Shown in pieces: positions 39,919 to 48,648 of a DNA stretch of 64,000 nt. A program made the position numbers and the translations under genes. The first letter of the stretch is position 1. The number at the start of each line of letters is the position of its first letter. The notes beneath the pieces are model-generated. The model did no database searches and had not been told where the DNA came from. It worked only from the letters and a program-made list of their open reading frames with translations. The stretch is from Gulosibacter sp. 10 (GTDB lineage Bacteria > Actinomycetota > Actinomycetes > Actinomycetales > Microbacteriaceae), in contig NZ_FUIC01000012.1 of the NCBI RefSeq assembly GCF_900163695.1, positions 124,001 through 188,000 on the forward strand. The letters are read 5' to 3'.

Positions 39919-41204
39919 CGGCCGCGGGCCGCCGCGCGCCCCGCGCCGTCCCCCGCCCGCGATGGTTCGGGCCGGGCGTCGAGCTGTGGCTGATGTGGGT
40001 CGTCTTCATCGCCTGCCACCTCTACTACGGGTGGGTGTCCTCCTGGCACGCCTCGGTGCCGATGAACGATGTGACGGGCGTCTACCGGGGCTGGCTCGAT
40101 CGCGCCGCGGAGACCGGATCGATCCCGGGCGTGCACGAGCCGTTCGTCTATCCCGTGGCCTCGCTCCTGCCGATGTGGCTGGCCGACCTCATCGGCGGGC
40201 ACGCGCACTACGGGACCGCCTGGCTGCTGATCGTGCTGCTGCTCGACCTCGCCGCGCTGTGGTGGCTGACGCTGAGGAACCGCGGCGCGGCGGGCGCGGG
40301 GCTCCGGCGCGCGGCCGCGTGGTTCTGGGTGGCCTTCATGATCGCGATCGGACCGATCGGCATCGGCCGGATCGACGCGATCACGGTCCCCTTCGCGCTC
40401 GTCGGCATGCTCTCGCTGCGGGAGCGGGCGATGGGCGCCGGGGCCGCGCTCACCTTCGCGGCGTGGATCAAGGTGTGGCCCGCGGCCCCCTTCGCGGCGG
40501 CGTTCGTCGTGATCCGGCGCCGCGGGCGGCTCGTGATCGGGGCCGTGCTCGCCTGCCTCGCCGTGCTGCTGCCGATCATGCTCCTCGTCGACGGATGGCG
40601 CTTCGAGCATCTGACGAGCTTCGTCGCCGAGCAGACCGGTCGCGGCCTGCAGGTCGAATCGCTCGGCGCGAGCCTGCTGCTCATGCTCGCCGCATTCGGG
40701 GCCGGCGGCTATCGCGTCTACTTCGACCAGCAGATCCTCACGACGCAGATCGAGGGCCCGGGCTCGGCCGCCATCGCCTCGGCGCTCACGCCGCTCATGT
40801 TCGTCGTGATCCTCGCGCTGCTCGGGTTCGGGTTCCTCGCGGCACGGGGCGGGACGCGGTTCGCGCGGCTGTACCCCTCGCTGACGCTCGCGCTCGTGGC
40901 CACCTTCATCCTCGTCAACAAGGTCGGCTCGCCGCAGTTCTTCACGTGGCTCGCCCCGGTCATCGTGGTCGGGCTCGTGTGGGACTTCCGCTGGTTCCGC
41001 TGGGTGGCGCTGCTCGGGCTCCTCGTGGCGCTCCTCACGCAGGTCATCTACCCCTGGTACTACGGCTGGGTGACGGCGGGCATCCCGTGGGCGGCGTTCA
41101 CGCTGCTGCTGCGCAACCTGCTGGTCCTCGCGATGCTCGTGCTCGCCGTCGTGCGGATGGTGCCGCGAGGAGCGCGGTCGCCCGCCGCGGCGCCGACGCG
41201 CTGA
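39915..41204 (+). CDS. GT-C glycosyltransferase-like integral membrane protein (DUF2029 / GT87 type)
   Basis: 429 residues from GTG 39915 overlapping nnrD. About ten hydrophobic helices, with an early loop (MNDVTGVYRGWLDRA) holding the acidic residues typical of polyprenol-phosphate-dependent GT-C mannosyltransferases, and later NKVGSPQFFTWLAP, a sequence conserved in DUF2029 proteins. It would act on lipid-linked sugars at the outer membrane face (for example mannolipids or lipoglycans); the specific product is unknown. Coupling to nnrD is probably only positional. Confidence 0.82.
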   Translation: MTAAGRRAPRAVPRPRWFGPGVELWLMWVVFIACHLYYGWVSSWHASVPMNDVTGVYRGWLDRAAETGSIPGVHEPFVYPVASLLPMWLADLIGGHAHYGTAWLLIVLLLDLAALWWLTLRNRGAAGAGLRRAAAWFWVAFMIAIGPIGIGRIDAITVPFALVGMLSLRERAMGAGAALTFAAWIKVWPAAPFAAAFVVIRRRGRLVIGAVLACLAVLLPIMLLVDGWRFEHLTSFVAEQTGRGLQVESLGASLLLMLAAFGAGGYRVYFDQQILTTQIEGPGSAAIASALTPLMFVVILALLGFGFLAARGGTRFARLYPSLTLALVATFILVNKVGSPQFFTWLAPVIVVGLVWDFRWFRWVALLGLLVALLTQVIYPWYYGWVTAGIPWAAFTLLLRNLLVLAMLVLAVVRMVPRGARSPAAAPTR

Positions 41205-41217
41205 GCCCGCGCCCGGC

Positions 41218-42423
41218 TCAGCGCCGCTCGAGCACCTGGCGCAGGGCGCCGCCGACCTCGCGCATCTCGAGCAGGAAGCCGTCGTGCCCGAAGGGCGATT
41301 CGATGACCATCGCGCGATCGCCCGTGAGCGAGTTCGCCAGACCGGCGGCGATGCGGTGCTGCGTCCCGATCCGGAAGAGCGTGTCGCTGTCGATGCCCAC
41401 GACGAGCGCGGGCACCTCGATCCTGCCGAGCGCCGCCTCCGCGCCGCCGCGATCGCGGCCGACGTCGTGCGTGTTCATGGCGCTGGTGAGCGTCACGTAG
41501 CTGTTGGCGTCGAAGCGCCGGGTGAACCGGTTGCCGTGGAAGTCGAGGTAGGACTCCACCGCGTAGCGCCCGACGCCGTCCTCGGGCGCGAGCGAGGACT
41601 GCCAGGAGCGGCCGAAGCGGTTGTCGAGCTCGGTGTCCGAGCGGTACTGGAGCATCGCCAGCCGGCGGGCGAGCGCGAGCCCCCGGTTGGGGCCCTCGCC
41701 GGCGGAGGCGTCGTAGTAGTCGCCGTCGGCCCATGCGGGATCGAGGCGGATCGCGTCGGCCTGCAGCGTGTTCTGTGCGATGGTCATCGCGTCGATCACG
41801 GGCGGCGCCGAGAAGATCACCAGCCGCTCCACGCGCTCGGGCAGCATCGCGCCCCACTCGAGCGCCTGCATGCCGCCCATCGAACCGCCGACGACCGCCG
41901 CGAAGCGCTCGATTCCGAGTGCATCGGCGAGGGCCGCCTGCGCGCGCACCTGGTCGCGGATCGTCGTGCGCGGGAACCGGGCGCCCCACTCCCGCCCGTC
42001 CGGCGAGATGGATGCGGGGCCGGTCGTGCCCTGGCAGCCGCCGAGCATGTTCGGCGCGATGACGCACCACTCGTCCGTGTCGAGGGGGAGTCCGGGGCCG
42101 ATGAGGCCCGGCCACCAGCCCGGGGTGGCGTGGCCGCGCCCGACGGCGCCCTCCACGTGCGAGTCGCCGGTGAGGGCGTGCAGCACGAGCACGGCGTTCG
42201 AACGGTCTTCGTTCAGCTCGCCCCAGGATTCGTAGGCGATGCGCAGCGGCACCGAGCCGCCGTGCTCGAACTCGAACTGCCCGGCGAACGCGAATCGGCG
42301 CGCGCCGGGGTCGTCGCCCTCCAGCCACGCGCCCGTGGCCGGAGGGCGGATGGCGGAGGAACTCCGACGCTCGGCCGCGCGCTCGATGCCGCGCACCCCG
42401 TAGAGAGCATCACTCCATTGCAT
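41218..42423 (-). CDS. metX: Homoserine O-acetyltransferase
   Basis: 401 residues, ATG 42421-42423. Alpha/beta-hydrolase fold with HALTGDSH, CVIAPNMLGGCQGTTGP, the nucleophile elbow VGGSMGGMQALEW and the late Asp/His pair (VVGIDSDTLF; ESPFGHDGFL). It transfers acetyl from acetyl-CoA to homoserine for methionine synthesis. A minus-strand TAGGCT (42431-42436), 7 bases upstream, overlaps the stop of metY, so it may have its own leaderless promoter besides read-through. It converges on the glycosyltransferase gene. Confidence 0.95.
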   Translation of the reverse strand: MQWSDALYGVRGIERAAERRSSSAIRPPATGAWLEGDDPGARRFAFAGQFEFEHGGSVPLRIAYESWGELNEDRSNAVLVLHALTGDSHVEGAVGRGHATPGWWPGLIGPGLPLDTDEWCVIAPNMLGGCQGTTGPASISPDGREWGARFPRTTIRDQVRAQAALADALGIERFAAVVGGSMGGMQALEWGAMLPERVERLVIFSAPPVIDAMTIAQNTLQADAIRLDPAWADGDYYDASAGEGPNRGLALARRLAMLQYRSDTELDNRFGRSWQSSLAPEDGVGRYAVESYLDFHGNRFTRRFDANSYVTLTSAMNTHDVGRDRGGAEAALGRIEVPALVVGIDSDTLFRIGTQHRIAAGLANSLTGDRAMVIESPFGHDGFLLEMREVGGALRQVLERR

Positions 42424-42433
42424 TGCAGACAGC

Positions 42434-43726
42434 CTAGCCGCCGACCGCCGCTCGGATGGCCTGTTCGAGGTCGCCGATGATGTCGTCGATGTGCTCGATG
42501 CCGACCGAGAGCCGGATCAGCCCCGGGGTGACGCCGGCCGCGAGCTGCTGCTCGGGGGTGAGCTGGGCATGCGTGGTGGATGCGGGGTGCGTGATGATCG
42601 AGCGCACATCGCCGATGTTCACGACGTGGTTGAACAGCTCCACGCCCTCGACGACCTTGCGGCCGGCGTCGTGCCCGCCGCGGAGCTCGAAGGTGAGCAG
42701 CCCGCCGGCGCCGTTCGGCGAGTACCTGCGGATCCGGTCGTGCCACGGGCTCTCGGGCAGTCCCGCGTAGTTCACCGAGACCACCTGGTCCTGCTGCTCG
42801 AGCCACTCCGCGACGGCCTGCGCGTTCCGCACGTGGCGCTCCATCCGCAGGCTGAGCGTCTCGACGCCCTGCATGATCTGCCAGGCGGAGGCCGGCGCGA
42901 GGGTCGTGCCCATGTCGCGCATGAGCTGCACGCGGGCCTTGAGGATGTACGCGGCGGCGTCGCCGAGCGCGCCCGTGTAGCTGATGCCGTTGTACGTGGG
43001 GTCCGGCTCCGTGAGGCCGGGGAAGCGGTCGACGTGCTCGCTCCACGGGAAGCGGCCGCCGTCGACGATGAGTCCGCCCACGACGGCCCCGTGGCCGCCG
43101 AGGTACTTCGTGGCGGAGTGCACGACGATGTCGGCGCCGTGCTCGAAGGGGCGGATGAGGTAGGGCGTCGCGACCGTGTTGTCCACGATCAGCGGCAGTC
43201 CCGCCTCGTGGGCGACCTGCGCGACGGCCTCGATGTCGAGCACGTTGATCGCGGGGTTGCCGATCGTCTCGGCGAAGAACAGCTTGGTGTTCGGGCGGAC
43301 GGCGCCGCGCCACTCCTCGGGGTCGTCCTGATCGGCGATGAAGGTGACCTCGATGCCCTGCCGGGCGAGGGTGTACTTGAAGAGGTTGAAGGTGCCGCCG
43401 TAGATCGACGTGGAGGAGACGATGTGGTCGCCCGCGCCGGCGATGTTCAGCACCGCGAGCATCTCCGCGGCCTGCCCCGAGGAGGTGGCGAGCGCGGCGG
43501 CGCCGCCCTCGAGCGCGGCCACGCGCCGCTCGAGCACGTCGGTAGTCGGGTTCATCATGCGCGTGTAGATGTTGCCGGTCTCGGTGAGCGCGAAGAGCCC
43601 CGCCGCGTGCTCCGCGTCGTTGAAGGCGTAGGCGGTCGTCTGATAGATCGGGGTGATCACCGCGTTGGTGGTCGGGTCGGTCTGGGCGCCGCCGTGCACC
43701 TGCAGCGTTTCGAACCGTGGCGTCAT
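42434..43726 (-). CDS. metY: O-acetylhomoserine sulfhydrylase / cystathionine-gamma-synthase family
   Basis: 430 residues, ATG 43724-43726 with AAGGAG ahead. PLP-dependent Cys/Met metabolism enzyme: [50 protein letters not shown] and the PLP Lys in [11 protein letters not shown]. About 430 residues with the long form (rather than the about 390 of MetB) fits MetY, which makes homocysteine from O-acetylhomoserine and sulfide. It is followed by metX with a 10-base gap. Supplies homocysteine for the MetE-like step. Confidence 0.94.
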   Translation of the reverse strand: MTPRFETLQVHGGAQTDPTTNAVITPIYQTTAYAFNDAEHAAGLFALTETGNIYTRMMNPTTDVLERRVAALEGGAAALATSSGQAAEMLAVLNIAGAGDHIVSSTSIYGGTFNLFKYTLARQGIEVTFIADQDDPEEWRGAVRPNTKLFFAETIGNPAINVLDIEAVAQVAHEAGLPLIVDNTVATPYLIRPFEHGADIVVHSATKYLGGHGAVVGGLIVDGGRFPWSEHVDRFPGLTEPDPTYNGISYTGALGDAAAYILKARVQLMRDMGTTLAPASAWQIMQGVETLSLRMERHVRNAQAVAEWLEQQDQVVSVNYAGLPESPWHDRIRRYSPNGAGGLLTFELRGGHDAGRKVVEGVELFNHVVNIGDVRSIITHPASTTHAQLTPEQQLAAGVTPGLIRLSVGIEHIDDIIGDLEQAIRAAVGG

Positions 43727-43749
43727 TCGTGGACTCCTTAGTCGTCGTG

Positions 43750-43770
43750 GGATTCGATCGCGTCGAATCC
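43750..43770. promoter_or_regulatory. Inverted repeat in the metY leader
   Basis: GGATTCGA (43750-43757), spacer TCGCG, TCGAATCC (43763-43770), an exact 8-bp palindromic pair 24 bases upstream of metY. It suits a dimeric repressor site; no known consensus is claimed. Confidence 0.45.
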
Positions 43771-43871
43771 CGGATCGGGGCTTCGTCGCCTACCGAGTAT
43801 CCTGCCCGCATCCGGGAGCTCTGCCAATTCCGGGCGTAACGCGCGGGCCCATCCGTGGCACGATGGAGGCG

Positions 43872-44612
43872 ATGAGCATTCTTCTGGCTGGCGGCGGCGA
43901 TCGCGAGGCTCTGCGCCCCATCGTCGATCGGTTCGTGGCGTCCGCGCAGGCGCGGGCGGGCGGTCGGATCCCGCGCGTCGCGGTGATCGTCGCGGGGGAG
44001 CACCCGGACGCCGCGCTGCACGAGGCGGTGTCGTTCGGCATCGATTCGCGGGTCGAATGCGTCGCGCTCGCCGCGCGCACGGACGAATCGGACGCGGTGA
44101 CGGCGGGGTTCGACGGCGGCGAGCTCCTCACCGCCGACGGCATCCTCGTCGCCGACGGCGCCCCCGCGGCGCTGCTCGCGGCGCTGGCCGACCGGGCGAC
44201 CGACCTCCGCAGGCTCGTGCACGAGCGGGTGCCGTACCTCGGCATCGGCGCCGGCGCGGTCGTCGCCTCGGAGGCGGCGATCCTCGGCGGGGACGAGATC
44301 GGGGGCGTCAGGGTGGCCCCCGCCGGCCCCGCCGGCCCCGCCGGCTCGGCCGGGGAGGTGCGCGTGGAACCCGGGCTGGGCCTGATCGACATGTCGGTGC
44401 TGGGCCACGCCGCGCAGCGGGGCCTCGTGGGGCTCGGCGTGGCCTGCTGCGAATCGGGGCTCGTCGAGACGGTCCTGGCCCTCGACGAGGGCACGGCGCT
44501 CGAGGTCTCCGAGACGGCGCTCGAGCTGCTGGGACGCGGCTCGCTCTGGCAGATCTCGGCCGCGGACGGCGGCGTCCGCGTCGAGAGCTCGCGGGCGGAG
44601 GAGCCGGCATGA
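43872..44612 (+). CDS. Peptidase S51-like protein (class I glutamine-amidotransferase fold) without the catalytic Ser
   Basis: 246 residues from ATG 43872, or 249 from the in-frame ATG 43863. It begins [10 protein letters not shown] and has [11 protein letters not shown] and [19 protein letters not shown], matching S51 peptidases/cyanophycinases, where the elbow reads GxSAGA with nucleophilic Ser. Here that Ser is Gly, so peptidase activity is unlikely. A small [11 protein letters not shown] insert (about residue 158) is encoded by GCCCCCGCCGG-type repeats. Its stop overlaps the ung start (ATGA). Function unknown; coupling to ung may be only positional. Confidence 0.72.
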   Translation: MSILLAGGGDREALRPIVDRFVASAQARAGGRIPRVAVIVAGEHPDAALHEAVSFGIDSRVECVALAARTDESDAVTAGFDGGELLTADGILVADGAPAALLAALADRATDLRRLVHERVPYLGIGAGAVVASEAAILGGDEIGGVRVAPAGPAGPAGSAGEVRVEPGLGLIDMSVLGHAAQRGLVGLGVACCESGLVETVLALDEGTALEVSETALELLGRGSLWQISAADGGVRVESSRAEEPA

Positions 44613-45295
44613 CGCTCGCGGATCTGGTTTCCTCGGGCCGCATGGACCCGGGCTGGGCGGAGGCGCTCGCGCCCGTGGAGGGCCGCATCGCCGAGCTCGG
44701 GCGGTTCCTGCGCGCCGAGAACGCGGCGGGGCGTGGCTACCTGCCCGCGGGCGAGAACGTGCTCCGCGCCTTCAAGCAGCCGTTCGCGGATGTGCGCGTG
44801 GTCATCGTGGGGCAGGACCCCTACCCGACGCCGGGGCATCCGATCGGCCTGAGCTTCGCGGTGGACCGCGAGGTGCGGCCGATCCCGCGCTCGCTCGACA
44901 ACATCTACCGCGAGCTGCACGACGATCTCGGCATCCCGCCGGCCGAGCACGGCGACCTCGCCCGATGGAGCGAGCAGGGCGTGCTGCTGCTCAACCGCGC
45001 GCTCACCGTGCAGCCGGGCCGTCCGGCCTCGCACCGCGGCAAGGGATGGGAGGACGTCACCGAGACCGCGCTGCGGGCGCTCGCCTCGCGCGGCGGCCCG
45101 CTCGTCGCGATCCTCTGGGGCAACGACGCCCGGCGCACCAAGGTCTTCCTCGGGCCGACCCCGGCCGTCGAGTCCCCCCATCCGTCCCCGCTCTCGGCCT
45201 CGCGCGGGTTCTTCGGCTCCCGCCCGTTCTCGCGCGCGAACGCGATGCTCGAGGAGCAGGGCGCCGCGCCGGTGGACTGGCGGGTGGACTCGTGA
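44609..45295 (+). CDS. ung: Uracil-DNA glycosylase, family 1
   Basis: 228 residues, ATG overlapping the upstream stop. The water-activating loop [12 protein letters not shown] (Asp70) and the minor-groove loop [10 protein letters not shown] (His in HPSPL) are the two diagnostic motifs of family 1; [12 protein letters not shown] holds the uracil-contact Asn. It removes uracil from DNA to start base-excision repair. Length is the family norm. Confidence 0.96.
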   Translation: MTLADLVSSGRMDPGWAEALAPVEGRIAELGRFLRAENAAGRGYLPAGENVLRAFKQPFADVRVVIVGQDPYPTPGHPIGLSFAVDREVRPIPRSLDNIYRELHDDLGIPPAEHGDLARWSEQGVLLLNRALTVQPGRPASHRGKGWEDVTETALRALASRGGPLVAILWGNDARRTKVFLGPTPAVESPHPSPLSASRGFFGSRPFSRANAMLEEQGAAPVDWRVDS

Positions 45296-45318
45296 GCGGC
45301 AGTCGATAGGCTCGGGGC

Positions 45319-46770
45319 ATGAGCGAACTCCACGAGCTGTCCGCCGTCGAGCAGCGCCGCCTTCTCGCCGAGGGCGAGCTGCGGAGCCTCGAACTGGTCG
45401 AGCACTATCTCGCCCGCATCGAGGAGCGCAACGATTCGCTCCGCGCCTTCACGACCGTGACGGGCGAGGCGGCGCTCGAGCGGGCGCGGCGGCTGGACGA
45501 GGCGCGGCAGGAGGACCCCCGCGCCGCCCGCGACCTGCGCGCCTTCCCGCTCTGGGGCCTGCCCTTCGGCGACAAGGACCTCTCGGATCGCGCCGGCGTG
45601 CCGACGAGCTTCGGCTCCAGGTCGATGACCGGGTACGTGCCGGAGCGCTCCTCGCCGATCGTCGAGGACATGGATGCCGCTGGCGGCGTATCGCTCGGCA
45701 AGACCAACACCCCCGAGTTCGGCTTCCCCTCCTACACCGAGAACCGGCTCGACGGCGGCGTCGCCCGCAACCCGTGGGACCTCGAGCGCGGGCCCGGCGG
45801 CTCCTCGGGCGGCGCGGCGGTCGCCGCGGCGGCGAGGATGCTGCCCTTCGCGCCCGGATCGGACGGCGGCGGGTCGATCCGCATCCCCGCCGCCGCCTGC
45901 GGGTTGGTCGGGCTCAAGCCGGGGCGCGGGCGGGTACCCGGCGGCTCCGGCATCGACGCGCTGGGCGGGCTGGGCGTGGCCGGGCCCATCGCGCGCACCG
46001 TCGAGGATGCGGCGCTGCTGCTCGACGGCATGATCGCGAAGCGGGGCGACGGCAGCCCGCACGACCGCTTCGCGCTCACGGCCCCGGCGGGGGAGGCCTC
46101 CTACCTCGAGGCGCTGGAGCGCCCGCTCGAGCGGCTGCGGATCGGCTTCAACACGTGGTCGCCCTGGGCCTCGCACTACGACATCCGCCTCGATCCGGCG
46201 GCGCAGGCGGTGCTGGAGCGGGCGGCGGCGGCGTGCGAGCGCCTCGGGCACCGCGTGGAGCCGGTCGAGCCCCGACCGTTCCCCGAGTACGTCGACGCCT
46301 TCCGCGCGATCTGGCAGGGCGGCGCGTCCGGGGTGCCGCTCGACGACGAGGCGCTCGCGCACGTGCAGCCCCTGACGCGCTGGCTCATCGAGGTGGGGCG
46401 CACGCTCCCGGCAAGCCGCGTGGTGGGGGCGCTCGGCGCGCTGCAGCGGTTCGAGCAGCAGCTCATCGCGGACTACGCGCCGTACGACCTCGTGCTCACC
46501 CCCTCGCTCGCGATGTCCCCGCGCCCGCTCTGGTGGTACGACCAGGAGGACGGCGACCGCAACTTCGTCGAGCAGTGCCAGTACACGCCGTACACGAGCT
46601 ACCTCAACGTCGCGGGGCTGCCCGCGATCACCCTGCCGGTCGAGGCGGACCCGCTGCCGTGGGGCGTGCAGGCGATCGGGCGCCCGGGCGCGGAGTCCCT
46701 GCTCCTGCGCTTCGGCGCCGAGCTCGAGCGGGTGTACGACTGGGCCGCGCGGGCGCCGGAGCCGGCGTGA
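45319..46770 (+). CDS. Amidase-signature family amidase
   Basis: 483 residues; TAGGCT (45307-45312) lies 6 bases before the ATG, so probably leaderless. Amidase-signature catalytic triad: Lys86 (FGDKDL), cis-Ser163 (GPGGSSGG) and nucleophile Ser187 (DGGGSIRIP). The following LVGLKPGRGRVPGG is the conserved family stretch. It hydrolyses an amide bond; the substrate is not predictable. It is not GatA-like in context (no gatB or gatC near). A stand-alone gene. Confidence 0.9.
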   Translation: MSELHELSAVEQRRLLAEGELRSLELVEHYLARIEERNDSLRAFTTVTGEAALERARRLDEARQEDPRAARDLRAFPLWGLPFGDKDLSDRAGVPTSFGSRSMTGYVPERSSPIVEDMDAAGGVSLGKTNTPEFGFPSYTENRLDGGVARNPWDLERGPGGSSGGAAVAAAARMLPFAPGSDGGGSIRIPAAACGLVGLKPGRGRVPGGSGIDALGGLGVAGPIARTVEDAALLLDGMIAKRGDGSPHDRFALTAPAGEASYLEALERPLERLRIGFNTWSPWASHYDIRLDPAAQAVLERAAAACERLGHRVEPVEPRPFPEYVDAFRAIWQGGASGVPLDDEALAHVQPLTRWLIEVGRTLPASRVVGALGALQRFEQQLIADYAPYDLVLTPSLAMSPRPLWWYDQEDGDRNFVEQCQYTPYTSYLNVAGLPAITLPVEADPLPWGVQAIGRPGAESLLLRFGAELERVYDWAARAPEPA

Positions 46771-46776
46771 TCGCGC

Positions 46777-47163
46777 TCAGCCGCGGCGCGGTCGGACGTA
46801 GCCGCCGTCCTCCAGCCCGGCCTCGATCTCGAAGCGGTTCCTGAGCGGGTCCGCGCCGGCGAGCCCGTAGAGCAGGGGGAAGAGCATCCCGTAGCGCTCC
46901 CATTGGCGCACGTGGCGCTCCTCGTGCCGCAGCACCCTCGGCGAGACGTTGCGGCTCGTGAGGTAGACCCTGCCCACGCACACGCCGCCGCGGCGGAAGG
47001 CCCAGCGCGGCAGCCCCTGCAGCACGATGAGCCGGTTGCGGCGCTCGATGCGCCCGGTCGACAGCGGCACGCCGTAGGCGAGCGCGATGCCGGTGGCGAT
47101 CGTGCTCCCCAGACGGGAGAGCGGCGAGTCGAGGAGCGTGTCGCGGAGCAGTCGGATGAGCAT
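46777..47163 (-). CDS. Small hypothetical protein with HEERH motif
   Basis: 128 residues, ATG 47161-47163 (GGAAGGATCGAGG ahead). An N-terminal hydrophobic segment (STIATGIALAYGVPL) precedes a beta-rich stretch and the motif VLRHEERHVRQWERYG, a His-Glu-x2-His pattern that could bind zinc, followed by NRFEIEAGL. Similar small proteins occur in related actinobacteria without known role. Protease activity is speculative. It converges on the amidase gene. Confidence 0.6.
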   Translation of the reverse strand: MLIRLLRDTLLDSPLSRLGSTIATGIALAYGVPLSTGRIERRNRLIVLQGLPRWAFRRGGVCVGRVYLTSRNVSPRVLRHEERHVRQWERYGMLFPLLYGLAGADPLRNRFEIEAGLEDGGYVRPRRG

Positions 47164-47272
47164 GCCTCGATCCTTCCAGACCGATTCGGCTTTGTGGGGC
47201 CCGGTACGGCGCGGAGAGGGCGTAACATTGCTCGCGGTTCTGTCCCAATGTACTGAATTTACGGAGGCATAC

Positions 47273-47557
47273 GTGCGCAGTGATGATGTGCTGCAGGAGC
47301 AGTTCCGCGCCACGAAGTACACGGTCGGCTACGACCAGATGGAAGTGGACCACTTCCTCGACCGTGTGGTGGACACCCTTCGGCACTACGAGGCCGGGGA
47401 GTCCCCGAAGCGCCAACCGGTGACTGCCGAGCACGTGCAGTCGGTGGCGTTCGCGCAGACCCGATTCCGCGAGGGGTACGACCCTCACGACGTCGACCAG
47501 TTTCTTGACCGCCTCCACGAGGCGTTCACGGACTTCGAGCGCGGTACGGAGCACTAG
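47273..47557 (+). CDS. Mini-protein made of two DivIVA-type domains
   Basis: 94 residues, GTG 47273 with ACGGAGG ahead. Two consecutive copies of the DivIVA N-terminal lipid-binding motif: FRATKYTVGYDQMEVDHFLD (about residues 10-29) and FAQTRFREGYDPHDVDQFLD (about 61-80). There is no coiled-coil tail as in full DivIVA/Wag31. DivIVA domains recognise curved membrane at poles and septa, so a role in cell growth or division scaffolding is plausible (inference). A terminator follows at 47635. Confidence 0.85.
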   Translation: MRSDDVLQEQFRATKYTVGYDQMEVDHFLDRVVDTLRHYEAGESPKRQPVTAEHVQSVAFAQTRFREGYDPHDVDQFLDRLHEAFTDFERGTEH

Positions 47558-47634
47558 CTCTCTCAGCGATACCGAACCCAAGTCCCGCGAACCGATCAAG
47601 GCCGACCGCCGGCATCGGTTCCTCGACACGACGA

Positions 47635-47660
47635 CGGTGCCCCGCAACCGCGGGGCACCG
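47635..47660 (+). terminator. Terminator after the DivIVA mini-gene
   Basis: 11-bp stem (47635-47645 with 47650-47660), tetraloop AACC, followed by AGCCGTTTC. The T-run is weak. Confidence 0.6.
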
Positions 47661-47700
47661 AGCCGTTTCCCGGAGCGTCCGCCCCTGGTATAACGAGATC

Positions 47701-48555
47701 GTGACCGTCTCCGCGCCCTTCCTCCTCGTCGTCGACGCCACCCGCCGCCGCGAGGACCACGCCTTCACGGACGTGCTCGACTCCCTGAGCCGTCGGGTCG
47801 TGACCGCGGCGTCGGCGGTCGGCTGGGTCACGGGGCGGATGCTCATCGGCGATATCCGCGAGGCCGAGGTGCTCACCGGGTTCGAGCAGGCCGACGCGGT
47901 CGTGATCATGGGCGGCGAGGACGTCGATCCCTCGCTCTACGGCGGCGGCGAGGACTATCCGGAGGCGGGGGCGCACCTGCCGCTCGCCGACCGGCGCACG
48001 ATCGCGCTCATCCGCGCCGCGCTCGAGCGGGAGACGCCCCTGCTCGGCATCTGCCGCGGCCTGCAGCTGCTGAACGTGGCGCTCGGCGGCAGCCTGGTGC
48101 AGCATCTCGACAGTGCGGACGCTCACCGGGGCGGCGGAGCGGGTTCGGACAAGTTCATCGCCCACCCGGTCGTCCCGGTCCGAGGCACCCGACTGGCCGG
48201 GCTGCTCGGCGGCGCCCCGCTCTCGACGCAGTCCTACCACCATCAGGCGGTCGAGCGGCTCGGGGCGGGGCTGCGCGTGAGCGCGGCGGCGCCGGACGGC
48301 GTGATCGAGGGCGTCGAGCACGTATCGGCGCCCCTGCTCGGGGTGCAGTGGCACCCGGAGGCGCCGCGCGCCGGGGCCGAGCAGCTCGAGCGGCTGCTGC
48401 GCGGCCTGCGGATCCGGGCGGATGCGTCGGGCCGCGGGGAAACGGCGAAGCGCCCGGAGGATTCCGAGAATCACTCCGGGCGCCTGCGAAGCGTGCCCCC
48501 GACAGGAGTCGAACCTGCGACCTACGGTACCGGAAACCGGCGCTCTATCCACTGA
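47701..48555 (+). CDS. Gamma-glutamyl-gamma-aminobutyrate hydrolase-family protein (class I glutamine amidotransferase fold)
   Basis: 284 residues from GTG 47701, with TATAAC (47689-47694) 6 bases ahead. It contains VIMGGEDVDPSLYGG, the nucleophile motif GICRGLQLLNVALGG (Cys), and the catalytic His in LGVQWHPEAP. PuuD-like enzymes release GABA from gamma-glutamyl-GABA; other gamma-glutamyl substrates are possible. The family domain ends near residue 245; the last about 35 residues are read through the tRNA-Arg terminator and the antisense of the tRNA itself (tail PPTGVEPATYGT), so they are a by-product of the missing earlier stop. Confidence 0.85.
   Translation: MTVSAPFLLVVDATRRREDHAFTDVLDSLSRRVVTAASAVGWVTGRMLIGDIREAEVLTGFEQADAVVIMGGEDVDPSLYGGGEDYPEAGAHLPLADRRTIALIRAALERETPLLGICRGLQLLNVALGGSLVQHLDSADAHRGGGAGSDKFIAHPVVPVRGTRLAGLLGGAPLSTQSYHHQAVERLGAGLRVSAAAPDGVIEGVEHVSAPLLGVQWHPEAPRAGAEQLERLLRGLRIRADASGRGETAKRPEDSENHSGRLRSVPPTGVEPATYGTGNRRSIH
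48450..48483 (-). terminator. Terminator of tRNA-Arg inside the opposite CDS
   Basis: 10-bp stem (48450-48459 with 48474-48483) extended by GATTC/GAATC around a CGA loop. On the minus strand it is followed by TTCGCCGTTTCCCC. It lies 10 bases after the tRNA 3' end. Confidence 0.6.
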
Positions 48556-48566
48556 GCTACGGAGGC
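48494..48566 (-). tRNA. tRNA-Arg (anticodon CCG)
   Basis: 73 nucleotides. The acceptor stem GCCTCCG pairs with CGGGGGC (5' end at 48566; one C-G/T-G variation), D-arm GCTCAGTGGATAGAGC, anticodon loop TTCCGGT with CCG at positions 34-36 (reads CGG), T-arm GCAGGTTCGACTCCTGT, discriminator A at 48494. The top base pair of the anticodon stem (27-43) is a C-T mismatch in this reading. CCA is not encoded. It is divergent from argS, 82 bases apart. Confidence 0.95.
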
Positions 48567-48648
48567 AACTGGATCACTGTAGCAGGATCCGGGGCGGGGT
48601 TCACATCCGATTCACGACCGCCCCCGGCACCGCCTACGATTGACCCTG

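Noticed and set aside
43727-43871. SAM riboswitch in front of metY
   Set aside because: No S-box or other SAM-riboswitch core could be recognised; only an 8-bp palindromic pair is present.
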